DNA of 29,723 nucleotides, taken from a virus. Where the stretch lies: the IMG/VR virus record IMGVR_UViG_3300020473_000817, positions 1 through 29,723 of that record; one strand, given 5' to 3'. Below the pieces are notes generated by a model. It ran no database searches. It saw only the letters and a program-made list of their open reading frames with translations, and had not been told where the DNA came from. Of the stretch, positions 1 through 8,514 are shown in pieces. Each line of letters opens with the position of its first letter. Position 1 is the first letter of the stretch. A program made the position numbers and the translations under genes.

Positions 1-791
1 GTGGGCGCTCCGTCGTATTGGAATTTGAATGGCTTGCCATCTCCATACATTTCTCTAATCTTTGGATCTTCCTTTGATAAGTCTAAGGCATCTACTAGAG
101 AGCTTGATGTTAAAACACCAAACGCTTCTTCTGTAAACGTGTCAACATTAACAGCCTGATCTATTGTTTTATTTAAATTTGCAAAACCACTTAGTAAATC
201 CTTGCGGTTTTTAAATCTTTCTACTTCCATATTAAGCTTGAGGTCTTTCATCATTTCCCCATTGGGCTTAAATGGCTTGTGAGTGTCCCCTAAGTAACCT
301 GCACCGCCAGCCTCTGACCAAGGCATGTGCTGGGTAGCCTCAGCTAACCCTACCGCAACTGGTACGGCAGGGTCAACAGGGCCTAGTATCTTAGAGGCAC
401 ACGCTCCGATGGCAGGATAGCTAGTGCCTGAAACCATATCCTTACGGCTCCAGCCAGTGACACATTGGTAGCCATCATGTGAGCCATCAGATCCTACTAC
501 GGAACGTATAGCTGTAAATTTATCAAACATAGATGCTATCTGTGGAAAGCACTCACCGATGTGCACTCCCGCCACGTTGGTCGAGATCGGCTTGAACGGC
601 CCACGAATTTCCGAAGGCGCTTCTGTTTTTATGTCCCACATATCCTGATGTGGAGGGCCACCACCCAAAAATATATTAATAACAGCTTTATGAGATGTAC
701 CACTCTGCTCTTGGGCACAGATAACCTGCGGCATAGAAAGAAGGCCAAGACCTCCTACAGACAAAAAACTCCTACGTGATAAATTAAGCAT
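1..791 (-). CDS. DUF1501 Tat-exported protein, C-terminus cut by window edge
   Basis: The minus-strand frame is open from ATG at 791 to the window edge, giving 263 residues and no stop. It starts with a twin-arginine signal (SRRSFL at residues 5-10) and a hydrophobic stretch ending near ICAQE, so export through Tat is likely. The mature part has the GGGPPHQDMWD segment (about 44-54) that matches IFIYLPGG...QETFD in the two complete paralogues downstream in sequence order. DUF1501 proteins belong to the alkaline phosphatase/sulfatase-like superfamily; substrates are mostly unknown. The C-terminal metal-site motifs (GGWDMH, EFGRT..GRDHW) would lie outside the window. An AGAGG site sits just before the ATG. 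It is the most diverged of three tandem copies. Family call is confident; function is not. Confidence 0.87.
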   Translation of the reverse strand, partial: MLNLSRRSFLSVGGLGLLSMPQVICAQEQSGTSHKAVINIFLGGGPPHQDMWDIKTEAPSEIRGPFKPISTNVAGVHIGECFPQIASMFDKFTAIRSVVGSDGSHDGYQCVTGWSRKDMVSGTSYPAIGACASKILGPVDPAVPVAVGLAEATQHMPWSEAGGAGYLGDTHKPFKPNGEMMKDLKLNMEVERFKNRKDLLSGFANLNKTIDQAVNVDTFTEEAFGVLTSSSLVDALDLSKEDPKIREMYGDGKPFKFQYDGAP

Positions 792-804
792 ACTGCACCT
801 CTAA

Positions 805-972
805 TTAACTAATACAGTTGGAACATTTACATACTTCGATATCGCATATACAGTCAGCATCCACGCAAGGACATTCGTTTTCACAAATGCCGCAAGCCAC
901 AGGCTGTCCGTCCATGCAACCAAGTGTCATTAGGACACCAAAAACAAAAATAAAACTAAGTAGCGTTTTCAT
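805..972 (-). CDS. small cysteine-rich lipoprotein candidate
   Basis: A 55-residue frame with a strong AAGGAGAT site before the ATG at 972. Residues 1-18 form a signal peptide (MKTLLSFIFVFGVLMTLG) ending in a cysteine at 19, which resembles a lipobox although the -3 position is Thr rather than Leu. The mature part carries nine more cysteines in CxxC and CxC pairs (C27, C30, C34, C36, C41, C43, C48, C50, C53), with many acidic residues. This suggests metal binding or dense disulfide bonding on the cell surface or in the periplasm. It lies 14 bases before the partial DUF1501 gene and is probably co-transcribed with it. I do not recognise the family; lipidation is inferred. Confidence 0.75.
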   Translation of the reverse strand: MKTLLSFIFVFGVLMTLGCMDGQPVACGICENECPCVDADCICDIEVCKCSNCIS

Positions 973-1008
973 ATAATTATCTCCTTAATATGTTTGATAA
1001 AGATTTTT

Positions 1009-1203
1009 CTACGTTGTGGTTTTGCCTTTGTACCTCAGAGTAACACCGTCTTTTTTATACAGGCCTTTGCGGACATAGGTAAATACTTCTCCTGTTCTTG
1101 GGTTTTCGTATTTATATCTAGATTTTGATTTCTCCTCTGGCTTATCAGGGTCGCCTTTAGAGTGGTATATTCTATCTATTTCACTGATATAGTCTTTTGG
1201 CAT
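1009..1203 (-). CDS. hypothetical protein, 64 aa
   Basis: Small basic, hydrophilic protein with an AGGAG site upstream of ATG 1203. The central part (YENPRTGEVFTYVRKGLY) looks like a short beta-hairpin fold; there are no cysteines, signal peptide or membrane segments. It lies between two DUF1501 genes in the same direction, 10 bases after the larger one. No family recognised and no function is proposed. Confidence 0.7.
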   Translation of the reverse strand: MPKDYISEIDRIYHSKGDPDKPEEKSKSRYKYENPRTGEVFTYVRKGLYKKDGVTLRYKGKTTT

Positions 1204-1213
1204 TGTGATTCTC

Positions 1214-2521
1214 CTAAACTATTAAATCTTGTATAACTTTGCCACCATCTACTATTTCTATAGGTCTATCTCCGGGAGCCATTAATTCCTTATCAGCAAC
1301 GATGCCAATTCTATTATATATTGTTGCTGCCCAGTCTTCAACAGTAAGGGCATTTTCTTCTGGTTCACTTGCGGTTGCGTTTGATGATCCGTAGACCATT
1401 CCTTTTTGTATCCCACCTCCGGCCATAACTACACTGAATACTTTAGGCCAATGGTCACGGCCAGCATTTGCGTTGATTTTTGGCGTGCGACCAAATTCAG
1501 ATGCTAAGCATACCAATGTAGAATCTAACATTCCACGATCATCTAGGTCAGCAATTAGAGCTGCAAGACCTTGATCTAGCGCGGGAACTTGTCTGCGAAT
1601 ACCATTCTCAATGTTGTCATGCATATCCCAGCCGCCATAAGTCAATGTTACAAATCTTGTACCAGCCTCAACTAATCGACGAGCTAAGAGCATCCTAGCG
1701 CCTGCGGTGTTTCTACCGTATCTATCTCTAGTAGCGGCATCTTCTTTGTTAATATCAAAGGCATCTCTGGCCTTTTCGCTAGAGATTAAGCTGTAAGCGC
1801 GGTCGTAGAAAGAGTTTACTGCGTCTAATGAATCTGATTTTTCTTTGCTGGCAAAATAGTCATTTACCGCACCAAGCATTTTACGCCTTGTTCCAAATCT
1901 GTTGTCATTCACGTTGTTGGGAAGTCTAAGGTCACGAACCTGAAAACCATCACTAGCTGGGTCAGAACCTAAGCTAAATCCAGAAAACGAACTGCTTAAA
2001 TATCCAGTACCTGCAAACTCGTTAGGCTGGTTGGGGATGCAGACGTAAGGTGGTAAGTTATGACGTGGGCCAAACTCATGCGCAACCACTGAGCCAATGG
2101 ACGGATATTGGAGTGCTGGGCTAGGTCGATAGCCAGTAAACATATTATGTGTGCCTCGTTCATGAGCTGCTTCTCCATGTGTCATGCTACGAATGATGGT
2201 CATCTTATCTGTAATCTTAGCGGTCTTAGCTAACATTTCATTCAGTCTAATTCCCGGAACTATAGTTTCAATGCTAGACATCGGGCCTCTATACTCTAGC
2301 GGGGCAAACGGCTTAGGGTCAAAAGTTTCTTGATGAGCCATGCCTCCGGGAAGATATATAAAGATTACACTCTTAGCTGGGCCTTCTACGCTTTCGTAAA
2401 ACTTTTGGTCAGCCTGAGCTTCTTGCATACGAAAGTAATCAGATAGAGAAATCCCTAGTCCTCCTAAGAATCCAACCTGCAAAAATGACCTTCGTCCTAA
2501 ATTATTTCCTCTACATTTCAT
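1214..2521 (-). CDS. DUF1501 Tat-exported protein
   Basis: Complete 435-residue DUF1501 protein. The N-terminus has a Tat signal (GRRSFLQVG at 9-17, then a Gly-rich hydrophobic stretch). Alkaline-phosphatase-superfamily-like motifs are visible in order: LPGG..QETFD (57-68), GTHNMFTGY (123-131), GGWDMH (296-301), SEFGRTP (341-347) and GRDHWP (354-359); their Asp/His/Glu residues are the likely metal ligands. The family is common among exported proteins of Planctomycetes and related bacteria, often beside cytochrome-c-type DUF1549/DUF1553 proteins, which are absent here. The start ATG shares one base with the stop of the next paralogue (TAATG), implying coupled translation. Probably a folded exoenzyme acting outside the cytoplasm; the substrate is unknown. 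Confidence 0.9.
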   Translation of the reverse strand: MKCRGNNLGRRSFLQVGFLGGLGISLSDYFRMQEAQADQKFYESVEGPAKSVIFIYLPGGMAHQETFDPKPFAPLEYRGPMSSIETIVPGIRLNEMLAKTAKITDKMTIIRSMTHGEAAHERGTHNMFTGYRPSPALQYPSIGSVVAHEFGPRHNLPPYVCIPNQPNEFAGTGYLSSSFSGFSLGSDPASDGFQVRDLRLPNNVNDNRFGTRRKMLGAVNDYFASKEKSDSLDAVNSFYDRAYSLISSEKARDAFDINKEDAATRDRYGRNTAGARMLLARRLVEAGTRFVTLTYGGWDMHDNIENGIRRQVPALDQGLAALIADLDDRGMLDSTLVCLASEFGRTPKINANAGRDHWPKVFSVVMAGGGIQKGMVYGSSNATASEPEENALTVEDWAATIYNRIGIVADKELMAPGDRPIEIVDGGKVIQDLIV

Positions 2522-3780
2522 TATAGTATTACCTTTGCTTCACCTTCCAATAAGTATCTTGGTCTTCCGCCGTTGTCAACACGTTGGGTGCTATGATCTA
2601 TTCCAAAGTGGTCAAACAGAGTTGCCTGCAAATCAAGCGGGCCTACAGGGTTCTCGATTGGGCTATAAGATCTGTCAGATGCGCCGATAGTTCTGCCGGT
2701 TTGATAATTTCCACCGGCCATCATCATTGGCGTAATTGCAGGCCAGTGGTCTCTGCCAGCGTTGGCATTGATCTTTGTTCTTCCAAACTCTCCAGTTACC
2801 ACAAGCAATACTTTATTACTTAGCCCTCGTTGATCTAAGTCTTCTAAGAGCCCTGAAATGGCCTTGTCGATGGGCGATACTCTTTTCTTGAGAGCGTCTG
2901 AAATATTGCTATGCATGTCCCATCCGCCATAATGAAGAGTGACAAATCTTGTGCCATACTCCACAAGACGACGAGCTAATAACATTTGTTCGCCAATGTC
3001 ATTTGCTTTTTCTGATCCATACAGAGCTTTAGTTTGTTCTGTTTCTTTATCCGTCGCAAACGCATCTTTGGCCGAACCAAGGATAACATCGTAAGCCTGA
3101 CCTTTATAAAATCCAACTGATTCAGCGCCTGCTCCAGATATGTCTTTAGCCGCTGAGCCTATAGCTCCCAAGAGTTGTTTTCTGTTGCTGAATCTGTCGA
3201 TTTCGATTCTTGGTGTGAGATTGTCTTTATTGGACGGATCAAATGGTTTAAATGCTCCACCCAACCAAGCACCTTCATCACCTTCAATTTTACCTTGTTT
3301 AACATAAGTTGGTACTCCATTCTGGGGGTGATTCGCACCATAGACAGCGGAAACAATAGAACCAAAAGAAGGGTACTTGGCTATAGATGTAGTTGTTCTT
3401 TCTGGGTTATAATGCCCAGTCATCATGAAGTGAGTACCTTGCCTATGAGATGAATCTTTATGGCTAAAAGAGTTGACGACATTGAGCTTACTTGTGTGTT
3501 TAGCTAGCTCTGTCCAGTCAGCGCCAAGAGTAATATTTGTTTTTGGGTCATGAATAGCTCCATTTATTGGTTGCCATTCAGTTGGAACCGTATCGTTAGG
3601 AGCGTGAAATGTTTCAAACTGAGTTGGCCCTCCTCCAAGCCACACCCAAATAACGGCTTTATCTTCATACGACAGAGCGTCTTGAGCTAAGGCATAATCA
3701 GACAAACCAACAGCACTTAATCCAGCACCAATACTCCCCACTCGCAAGAAGTTTCTTCTGTCGTATATAAAGTCTAACAT
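2521..3780 (-). CDS. DUF1501 Tat-exported protein
   Basis: 419 residues from the ATG at 3780, chosen over an upstream in-frame ATG at 3828 because AGGAGATC lies directly before it and the twin-arginine motif (DRRNFLRVG, residues 7-15) then sits at the proper distance. The motifs parallel the neighbouring paralogue: WLGGGPTQFETF, QGTHFMMTGH, GGWDMH, GEFGRT and NANAGRDHWP. Relative to that paralogue one residue is missing between EFGRT and KINANAG, so the metal-site loop is shorter. The gene overlaps the preceding nuclease-like gene by 7 bases and its stop overlaps the start of the next DUF1501. The sequence has diverged from its neighbours, so this is not a recent duplication. Confidence 0.9.
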   Translation of the reverse strand: MLDFIYDRRNFLRVGSIGAGLSAVGLSDYALAQDALSYEDKAVIWVWLGGGPTQFETFHAPNDTVPTEWQPINGAIHDPKTNITLGADWTELAKHTSKLNVVNSFSHKDSSHRQGTHFMMTGHYNPERTTTSIAKYPSFGSIVSAVYGANHPQNGVPTYVKQGKIEGDEGAWLGGAFKPFDPSNKDNLTPRIEIDRFSNRKQLLGAIGSAAKDISGAGAESVGFYKGQAYDVILGSAKDAFATDKETEQTKALYGSEKANDIGEQMLLARRLVEYGTRFVTLHYGGWDMHSNISDALKKRVSPIDKAISGLLEDLDQRGLSNKVLLVVTGEFGRTKINANAGRDHWPAITPMMMAGGNYQTGRTIGASDRSYSPIENPVGPLDLQATLFDHFGIDHSTQRVDNGGRPRYLLEGEAKVIL

Positions 3781-4271
3781 TTTGATCTCCTGAATTCGTT
3801 GAGTTCTGAAATTGCAACATTGTGACAATCTGCTCGTACAACAAAATTATTTGAGGGGTCTATCTGCCCCTTCTTTAAATGTCGGGACTTCTCAAAATAT
3901 TCATCGTGCCCAAGCCAACCAAGAACCCAAGCCCTTCCCCATCGTCTATTTTTGTTTTCTACTCTTACAAAGACATATTTATCACATTGTTGCTTTGTAT
4001 TAAAATTAGCAACTGAGCAGTCATAGTATGGTTTTGGTTTTGAGGTACATCTCTTTGTTTTAACGTCGTACTTAATTCCGTCGTTATCTACAATGTCGTA
4101 ATCATAAGTATTACTTATGGAACCTTCTATGACTACGTTTGCAACCTCTTCACCAATAAAGCCAGCTATATTGCCATCACCTTTCATAATGGAGTTCTTA
4201 ATAACTCCCATCTCTCTGGATTTGGCCCATGCTCTTTTCTTCATGTCCTCTGTGATTTCTACTTGAATCAT
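3774..4271 (-). CDS. PD-(D/E)XK-like nuclease candidate
   Basis: 165 residues from ATG 4271 (AAGGA upstream); an upstream in-frame ATG at 4298 lies inside the previous gene and lacks a better site. Residues 40-42 (GEE), then YDYDIVD (56-62) and KYDVKTKR (67-74), fit the restriction-endonuclease fold pattern of a helix Glu followed by Asp and Lys on adjacent strands (E41/E42, D69, K71). The protein is short and single-domain. Possible roles are DNA degradation, junction cleavage or recombination. It sits between a RecB/Cas4-like nuclease and the DUF1501 genes in one tight operon. The fold call rests on motif order only. Confidence 0.6.
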   Translation of the reverse strand: MIQVEITEDMKKRAWAKSREMGVIKNSIMKGDGNIAGFIGEEVANVVIEGSISNTYDYDIVDNDGIKYDVKTKRCTSKPKPYYDCSVANFNTKQQCDKYVFVRVENKNRRWGRAWVLGWLGHDEYFEKSRHLKKGQIDPSNNFVVRADCHNVAISELNEFRRSKC

Positions 4272-4281
4272 AGTATTTTCC

Positions 4282-5295
4282 TTATCCCGGAGCCTCATAG
4301 TGGCCCACGCTAAATCCTTCTGCGGTGCATCTTTTTACGGTTTCGTCCATTCCGTGTTTTTTAAGGTGCTCCTCTGTATATATACACATATTTTGGTCTG
4401 TTCCCGGCCAGTTGTTCTTATAAAAGTGACACAGCTTATTGCACTTCCAGTGATTCCTTGTGTAAGACATTGGTTTAGGGTTTTGGTTTCTACTAATTTG
4501 CTGGAATCTTAACTTTAACATTTCTAGAAACTTCTCTCTGTCGCTAGCGTCAAAGCACAGTGAGAACGGCCCACCGTCTCTAATAAAGAATATCGTCATT
4601 ATAGCCTGCTCATAATCAGGAAAAAGTTTTGATATAGCGTAATTATATAGTAATAATTGGGGGTCTGTAAGTAGCTTCTCGTATGTCTTTTCTTCTCCGG
4701 TCGTCCAGTCTTTTCTTTGTCCGGTCTTCCAGTCAACTACCTCAATTATACCATCCTCTACCTCAGTTACAAGATCTATCGTCCCTTTTATTGCCAGATT
4801 TCCTGTAATTTTTTCTCCGTCTGGCATTTCGTAATCAAACCTAGCCCAGTCTTCATCTATTTCTATATCAAAATGAGGCTCTGCTGCGACGATTTTTCTG
4901 TTTCTTGGGTCAAACATGCCTTTGTTATAATTTATTGCTTGCCAAGTAAGATCCTTGCAAAATTTGTAATCTGCATTGGTGTACTTATGTACACAGCTGC
5001 TAGTATACCAATCGTAGCTCTGCTTTAATATGTCTTCAACGAAGTCATCGCTTTTTAGTTTCTTGCGGTTGAATTTAACGTCTCCTAAAGCGTCATCACT
5101 CAATAGCATTTTTTTGCCATCTTGTTGTAGGTGCTGACATCCGGCCAAAACTTCCATCACTTTGTGCACAATCGTACCTAACTGAGCTTTTTTGCCAGAA
5201 GTGGACTGATGGCCAAGTACATAGGTCAAGAAATACTGCATTTGGCAATAGGAATAGTTATTGAAACTTGAACTTCTTATATAAGTGACTAACAT
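4282..5295 (-). CDS. RecB/Cas4-family PD-(D/E)XK exonuclease with Fe-S cysteines
   Basis: 337 residues. The nuclease core shows GTIVHKVME (His of motif I, about 41-49), GTIDLV (Asp, about 171), EVVDWKTG (catalytic D-x-K, about 185-192) and QLLLYNYA (QxxxY, about 213-220), the order of RecB, AddB and Cas4 nucleases. One cysteine near the N-terminus (C17) plus three near the C-terminus (C285, C289, C304) match the split 4Fe-4S arrangement of AddB/Cas4. No helicase domain and no Cas1/Cas2 neighbours are present, so a replication or recombination exonuclease is more likely than CRISPR adaptation. GGAG precedes the ATG. It overlaps the dNMP kinase stop by 7 bases. Confidence 0.85.
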   Translation of the reverse strand: MLVTYIRSSSFNNYSYCQMQYFLTYVLGHQSTSGKKAQLGTIVHKVMEVLAGCQHLQQDGKKMLLSDDALGDVKFNRKKLKSDDFVEDILKQSYDWYTSSCVHKYTNADYKFCKDLTWQAINYNKGMFDPRNRKIVAAEPHFDIEIDEDWARFDYEMPDGEKITGNLAIKGTIDLVTEVEDGIIEVVDWKTGQRKDWTTGEEKTYEKLLTDPQLLLYNYAISKLFPDYEQAIMTIFFIRDGGPFSLCFDASDREKFLEMLKLRFQQISRNQNPKPMSYTRNHWKCNKLCHFYKNNWPGTDQNMCIYTEEHLKKHGMDETVKRCTAEGFSVGHYEAPG

Positions 5296-6041
5296 GTCAA
5301 CTCCAGTTTATTAAGAACGCCGCCTATCTGCCGGCAAAAATCCTCAGTGCTATTTGAGGCGTTATCTATAATCAGGTCAAAGTTTGACCAGTCGTAGTTA
5401 TCTTTATCTAGTGCTGTCTCGCTTGAGTGTCCATCTTCTTTAAACTCTCTAGTGAGCCTAATAACCTTACCTCCCGCAGACTTAATTGACTCTACTTCAT
5501 TTGGAAACCTAACGTCGGCTATAATCGCTAGCGAACTCTGCTCTGAGGCTATTGTTCTGATAGTATGATTAACCCACACGTCGGTATTCATCCTTCTCAT
5601 TACATCCGTGCCAAAATATTGTAATAGCTCTCTGGCCGTCATCTTTTTGCTTTTAATCTTGTAAGAAGGCGTGGGCAAGTCGCGCCAATAAACATCAGTT
5701 TCAGTATTTTTTTGATCATCAGTTCCATAGACTTGCTCAAAAGACAAGTCAAAAAATTCCATGCACAAATGCTTTAGCCCGTCTGCAAAACTATACAATT
5801 TCACATGGGGCCACATGTTGTGATGGGCATACTCCATAAATGCAGAATCCTTTCTAGTTATATCCAAAAGCCCGTACTCCGTAGACTCATCTACAGTAGT
5901 TTTTATTACAAGCTCTCCCTTCTCATTTATAGAAAAATCAGATATGTTACCCATACGCTTTAGTACATGCCCGTGCATGTAATTAGCCATTGTGTTTTTT
6001 CCTGATTGTTTCTTACCTGCAATACCAATTATATTCAACAT
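5289..6041 (-). CDS. deoxynucleoside monophosphate kinase (T4 gp1-like)
   Basis: 250 residues. The N-terminal P-loop GKKQSGKNT (9-17) has Asn where most kinases have Ser/Thr, the same GK-x-T arrangement seen in T4 gene 1 dNMP kinase (SGKDT). The later segment LQYFGTDVMRRMNTDVWVNH and ADVRFPNEVESIKSAGG are typical of this family and carry nucleotide-binding and lid residues. The enzyme phosphorylates dNMPs to dNDPs in the cytoplasm; in T4 it also handles modified dNMPs. It feeds the same pool as nrdAB and dut further upstream in the operon. Start ATG overlaps the primase stop by one base. Confidence 0.88.
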   Translation of the reverse strand: MLNIIGIAGKKQSGKNTMANYMHGHVLKRMGNISDFSINEKGELVIKTTVDESTEYGLLDITRKDSAFMEYAHHNMWPHVKLYSFADGLKHLCMEFFDLSFEQVYGTDDQKNTETDVYWRDLPTPSYKIKSKKMTARELLQYFGTDVMRRMNTDVWVNHTIRTIASEQSSLAIIADVRFPNEVESIKSAGGKVIRLTREFKEDGHSSETALDKDNYDWSNFDLIIDNASNSTEDFCRQIGGVLNKLELTC

Positions 6042-7060
6042 TAAAACATACCTCTCAGTTGGGGTAAAATATCATCTTTTATTTGTTTAACATTCATATC
6101 TCCGACATCTTTTCTTGACAGTCTTGGAAATATGACCTTGAACATCCTACTCATTTGTCTTTGTATCTTTACTTTAGACTCTCTACCTGCTTGATCATTG
6201 TCAGTTAGTACTACTAGCCTAGTGACGCCACTATTTTCAAGTATAACCTGCTGCTGTGCACTGATGCTTTTCCCAAATATACTAACAGCATTGTTTACTC
6301 CGGCCTCATAAAGCTTCCATACATCTCCCTGCCCTTCTGTGATGAATAACGTTGAGTTTTGTTGGCCGCACTCTTTAGCTCTGTGATAATTGTAAAGGTA
6401 CTTGTTTTTGTTGAAGCCTTTAGTGAATAGGAATTTGGGGTTAATATAGTCCTTAGTTGATCTTCCGATATAGGCTACCACTTTATCACCTTCTAGATTA
6501 TGCACTGGTATGATCGCCCTCGACACCATGCTAGATTTCTTCTGAGAACAATCTCCGACATTAAAATGATCTAACGTGCTTGCCAAAAAACCTCTGGCCT
6601 GAAAGTAATTAGACGGTACAGTAACATTACAGTCAATACTAGCGACCACATCAGACTCATCAACCACAGGCCTATTCGATAGTGCCTTAACCAATCCAAC
6701 AAAACCATCTTCCTCCACCTCCTTTTTTTCTACATTGACCTCCTTGTTATTTATATTCAACACCTTGCATGCCCATCTTAATGCTTTGGAAAAGCCAACG
6801 TCCTCGCCTTCCTCTTTGGATAGGACGCCCCTTATCAAACCCAGAATATCGTTGCCGTACTCGTGCTGGCAACTCCTAGTCCAACAACCCCAAATACCTC
6901 GATCTACGGAGTATGAAAAGGCATTTGGATTATCACTATGTTCGTGAACTGGGCATGGGCAGGTTATGTTATCGCCATTCTTTTCATATTCAATCTCAAG
7001 TTCAGCGAACACCATCTCTATGTTATTCCCAAGGAGCTTTTTGATCTTCTTCAAGTCCAT
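6041..7060 (-). CDS. DNA primase, CHC2 zinc finger plus toprim
   Basis: 339 residues from ATG 7060. This start is preferred to the in-frame ATG at 7078 because GAGGAG lies 9-10 bases before it. The zinc-binding N-terminus has C36xxH39 and C59/C64 (PCPVHE ... WGCWTRSCQHE), and the toprim domain has FITEGQGD (Glu) and VVLTDNDQAGRE (DxD), both needed for metal-dependent RNA primer synthesis. It is shorter than bacterial DnaG (about 580-600 aa) and lacks a recognisable DnaB-binding C-terminal domain, as in phage primases. It follows the helicase with a 38-base overlap, so the two are probably made together as the primosome. Confidence 0.9.
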   Translation of the reverse strand: MDLKKIKKLLGNNIEMVFAELEIEYEKNGDNITCPCPVHEHSDNPNAFSYSVDRGIWGCWTRSCQHEYGNDILGLIRGVLSKEEGEDVGFSKALRWACKVLNINNKEVNVEKKEVEEDGFVGLVKALSNRPVVDESDVVASIDCNVTVPSNYFQARGFLASTLDHFNVGDCSQKKSSMVSRAIIPVHNLEGDKVVAYIGRSTKDYINPKFLFTKGFNKNKYLYNYHRAKECGQQNSTLFITEGQGDVWKLYEAGVNNAVSIFGKSISAQQQVILENSGVTRLVVLTDNDQAGRESKVKIQRQMSRMFKVIFPRLSRKDVGDMNVKQIKDDILPQLRGMF

Positions 7061-8513
7061 CTTCTTCAATCTCCTCATTAATATTATCTAGGTTTTCTTC
7101 TTCAATAAGCCCAGTGTCGTCAACCGGCATTGTCTGGAACTCGTTTCTAGTTCTCAGCTCTTCTAATTTTGCGTACTCTCCATGCATCCTCAAGTTAATA
7201 TAATTTCCATCGTCTAGTCCTGCTCCGTGTCTAGACACGATAGGAACCAACTTTCTGTTTCCAGCTCTTGGGCCGTCCTCAGCCAGCTCCTCTGGAGACT
7301 TTGACTTAAATATGGAGAATGATGTACATAACCAAATAAGCCTGTCAGAACCAGACACAGCGTCTGTTGACTCTTTAGTGATTCCATCTCTGTTTAACTG
7401 AACAAATGAAAGGCAAGGAAAATCATACTTGACGGCCAAGTTGTGCAGGTTCGTAATCTGAAATCCAAGAGCTTGGTATTCTTGAATGTTGTTTGATATA
7501 GAACTGGATGACATAAGTTTTAAGTAGTCATACACAACAACACAATCGTTAGTTCTGCCGTTCTCGTCCATTTTAACATCTTGTATGATCCATCTTTTAA
7601 TTATGTTCAGTATTTGCTCAAATGGTTTTCCTGCAACGCTGACATAGTTGTAAGGTATAGACTCTATCTGTTTGACGGCTTCATAAACCTTTTGGTTTTT
7701 CTCATCGTCGTCAACAAACTTACCAGTAGACACCTCGTTGATTGGCACTCCACTTAAGTTGGCTATAATTCTATTCAGATGATCTTCCTTTGACATTTCC
7801 GTATCTAGCACCAGCACAGGTGTTCCCTGAGAGGCAGCATTGATCGCAACATTGTCAGCAAACACACTCTTACCAACTTTAGGACGTGCAGCTACTAAGT
7901 CAACACATTTTCTTCTTAGGCCACCTCCGATAGCGTGGTCATATCTAGGGAATCCAGTTGGTATCCCCACAATGTCGCACTTGTTTTCAGAAAGAAATTC
8001 AAGGTATTCTAATGCGCCGTCTCCGATCTTCTCGGGCTTCTCGCCTCCGTCATCTTCTCTTAAGAAGTCCATTACAGGCTCTTCAAGCATGGAGATTATC
8101 TCGTCGATTGATTCTCCCCCATTGACATTATCCATGTCCTTGTGGATTTTAGTTGTCAGCTTTTTGATTCTTCTTGCAAACTCATACTTCTTAATCTGGA
8201 CTGCAAAGCTAAATACATTACCTTGATTTACAGGGAAATCAAACAGAGACCTAATATATGAAATTTCTTCTTTGCTTTCAACTCGCTCAGCGTGCCCCAA
8301 CTGAGAGGCGGCAGAAAGTATAGATGGAATATCTACGGACGAATTTGATTCAATTACTTTTTCAACACACTTAAAGAGCACTTGATTATTTTGATTGACA
8401 AAAGAATCCGAGCCAATAATGTCTGCTATTTCAACATAGGCATCAATCCCGTATTGAAAAAGCGCAGACAATACTGCTCTCTCTGCTCCAACATCTGATA
8501 AATTATGATCCAT
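7023..8513 (-). CDS. replicative DnaB-family helicase
   Basis: 496 residues. An N-terminal DnaB-N helical domain (about 5-110) is followed by a RecA-like motor with Walker A AARPKVGKS (208-216), LDTEMS (236-241), Walker B VVVYDYLKL, and FVQLNRDG. The enzyme unwinds DNA at the fork as a hexamer and recruits the primase encoded next. The C-terminus is a long acidic tail rich in Glu (last about 40 residues), overlapping the primase gene. No helicase loader of the T4 gp59 type is recognisable in the window. Confidence 0.93.
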   Translation of the reverse strand: MDHNLSDVGAERAVLSALFQYGIDAYVEIADIIGSDSFVNQNNQVLFKCVEKVIESNSSVDIPSILSAASQLGHAERVESKEEISYIRSLFDFPVNQGNVFSFAVQIKKYEFARRIKKLTTKIHKDMDNVNGGESIDEIISMLEEPVMDFLREDDGGEKPEKIGDGALEYLEFLSENKCDIVGIPTGFPRYDHAIGGGLRRKCVDLVAARPKVGKSVFADNVAINAASQGTPVLVLDTEMSKEDHLNRIIANLSGVPINEVSTGKFVDDDEKNQKVYEAVKQIESIPYNYVSVAGKPFEQILNIIKRWIIQDVKMDENGRTNDCVVVYDYLKLMSSSSISNNIQEYQALGFQITNLHNLAVKYDFPCLSFVQLNRDGITKESTDAVSGSDRLIWLCTSFSIFKSKSPEELAEDGPRAGNRKLVPIVSRHGAGLDDGNYINLRMHGEYAKLEELRTRNEFQTMPVDDTGLIEEENLDNINEEIEEDGLEEDQKAPWE

Positions 8514-8514
8514 A

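Noticed and set aside
561-779. Plus-strand open frame of 72 codons
   Set aside because: It lies opposite the DUF1501 reading frame, has no ribosome site and codes a low-complexity product; the other plus-strand frames in the window are likewise antisense shadows.
1996-2178. Second minus-strand frame inside the DUF1501 gene
   Set aside because: Out-of-frame shadow of a well-supported gene, without a ribosome site.
1-3780. DUF1501 block as bacterial contamination or a chimeric contig
   Set aside because: Strand, gene overlaps, AGGAG sites and base composition continue without a break from the nuclease and kinase genes, so contiguity is more likely; reads across 3.7-4.3 kb would settle it.
2521-3828. 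Longer start for the third DUF1501 at ATG 3828
   Set aside because: It would put 16 extra residues before the twin-arginine signal and skip the AGGAG site at the proper distance before 3780.
4282-5295. Cas4 as part of a CRISPR system
   Set aside because: No repeat-spacer array and no Cas1/Cas2 in the window; neighbours are replication genes.
7840-8226. Plus-strand open frame of 128 codons
   Set aside because: Antisense to the DnaB helicase, Ser/Pro-rich, without a start site.
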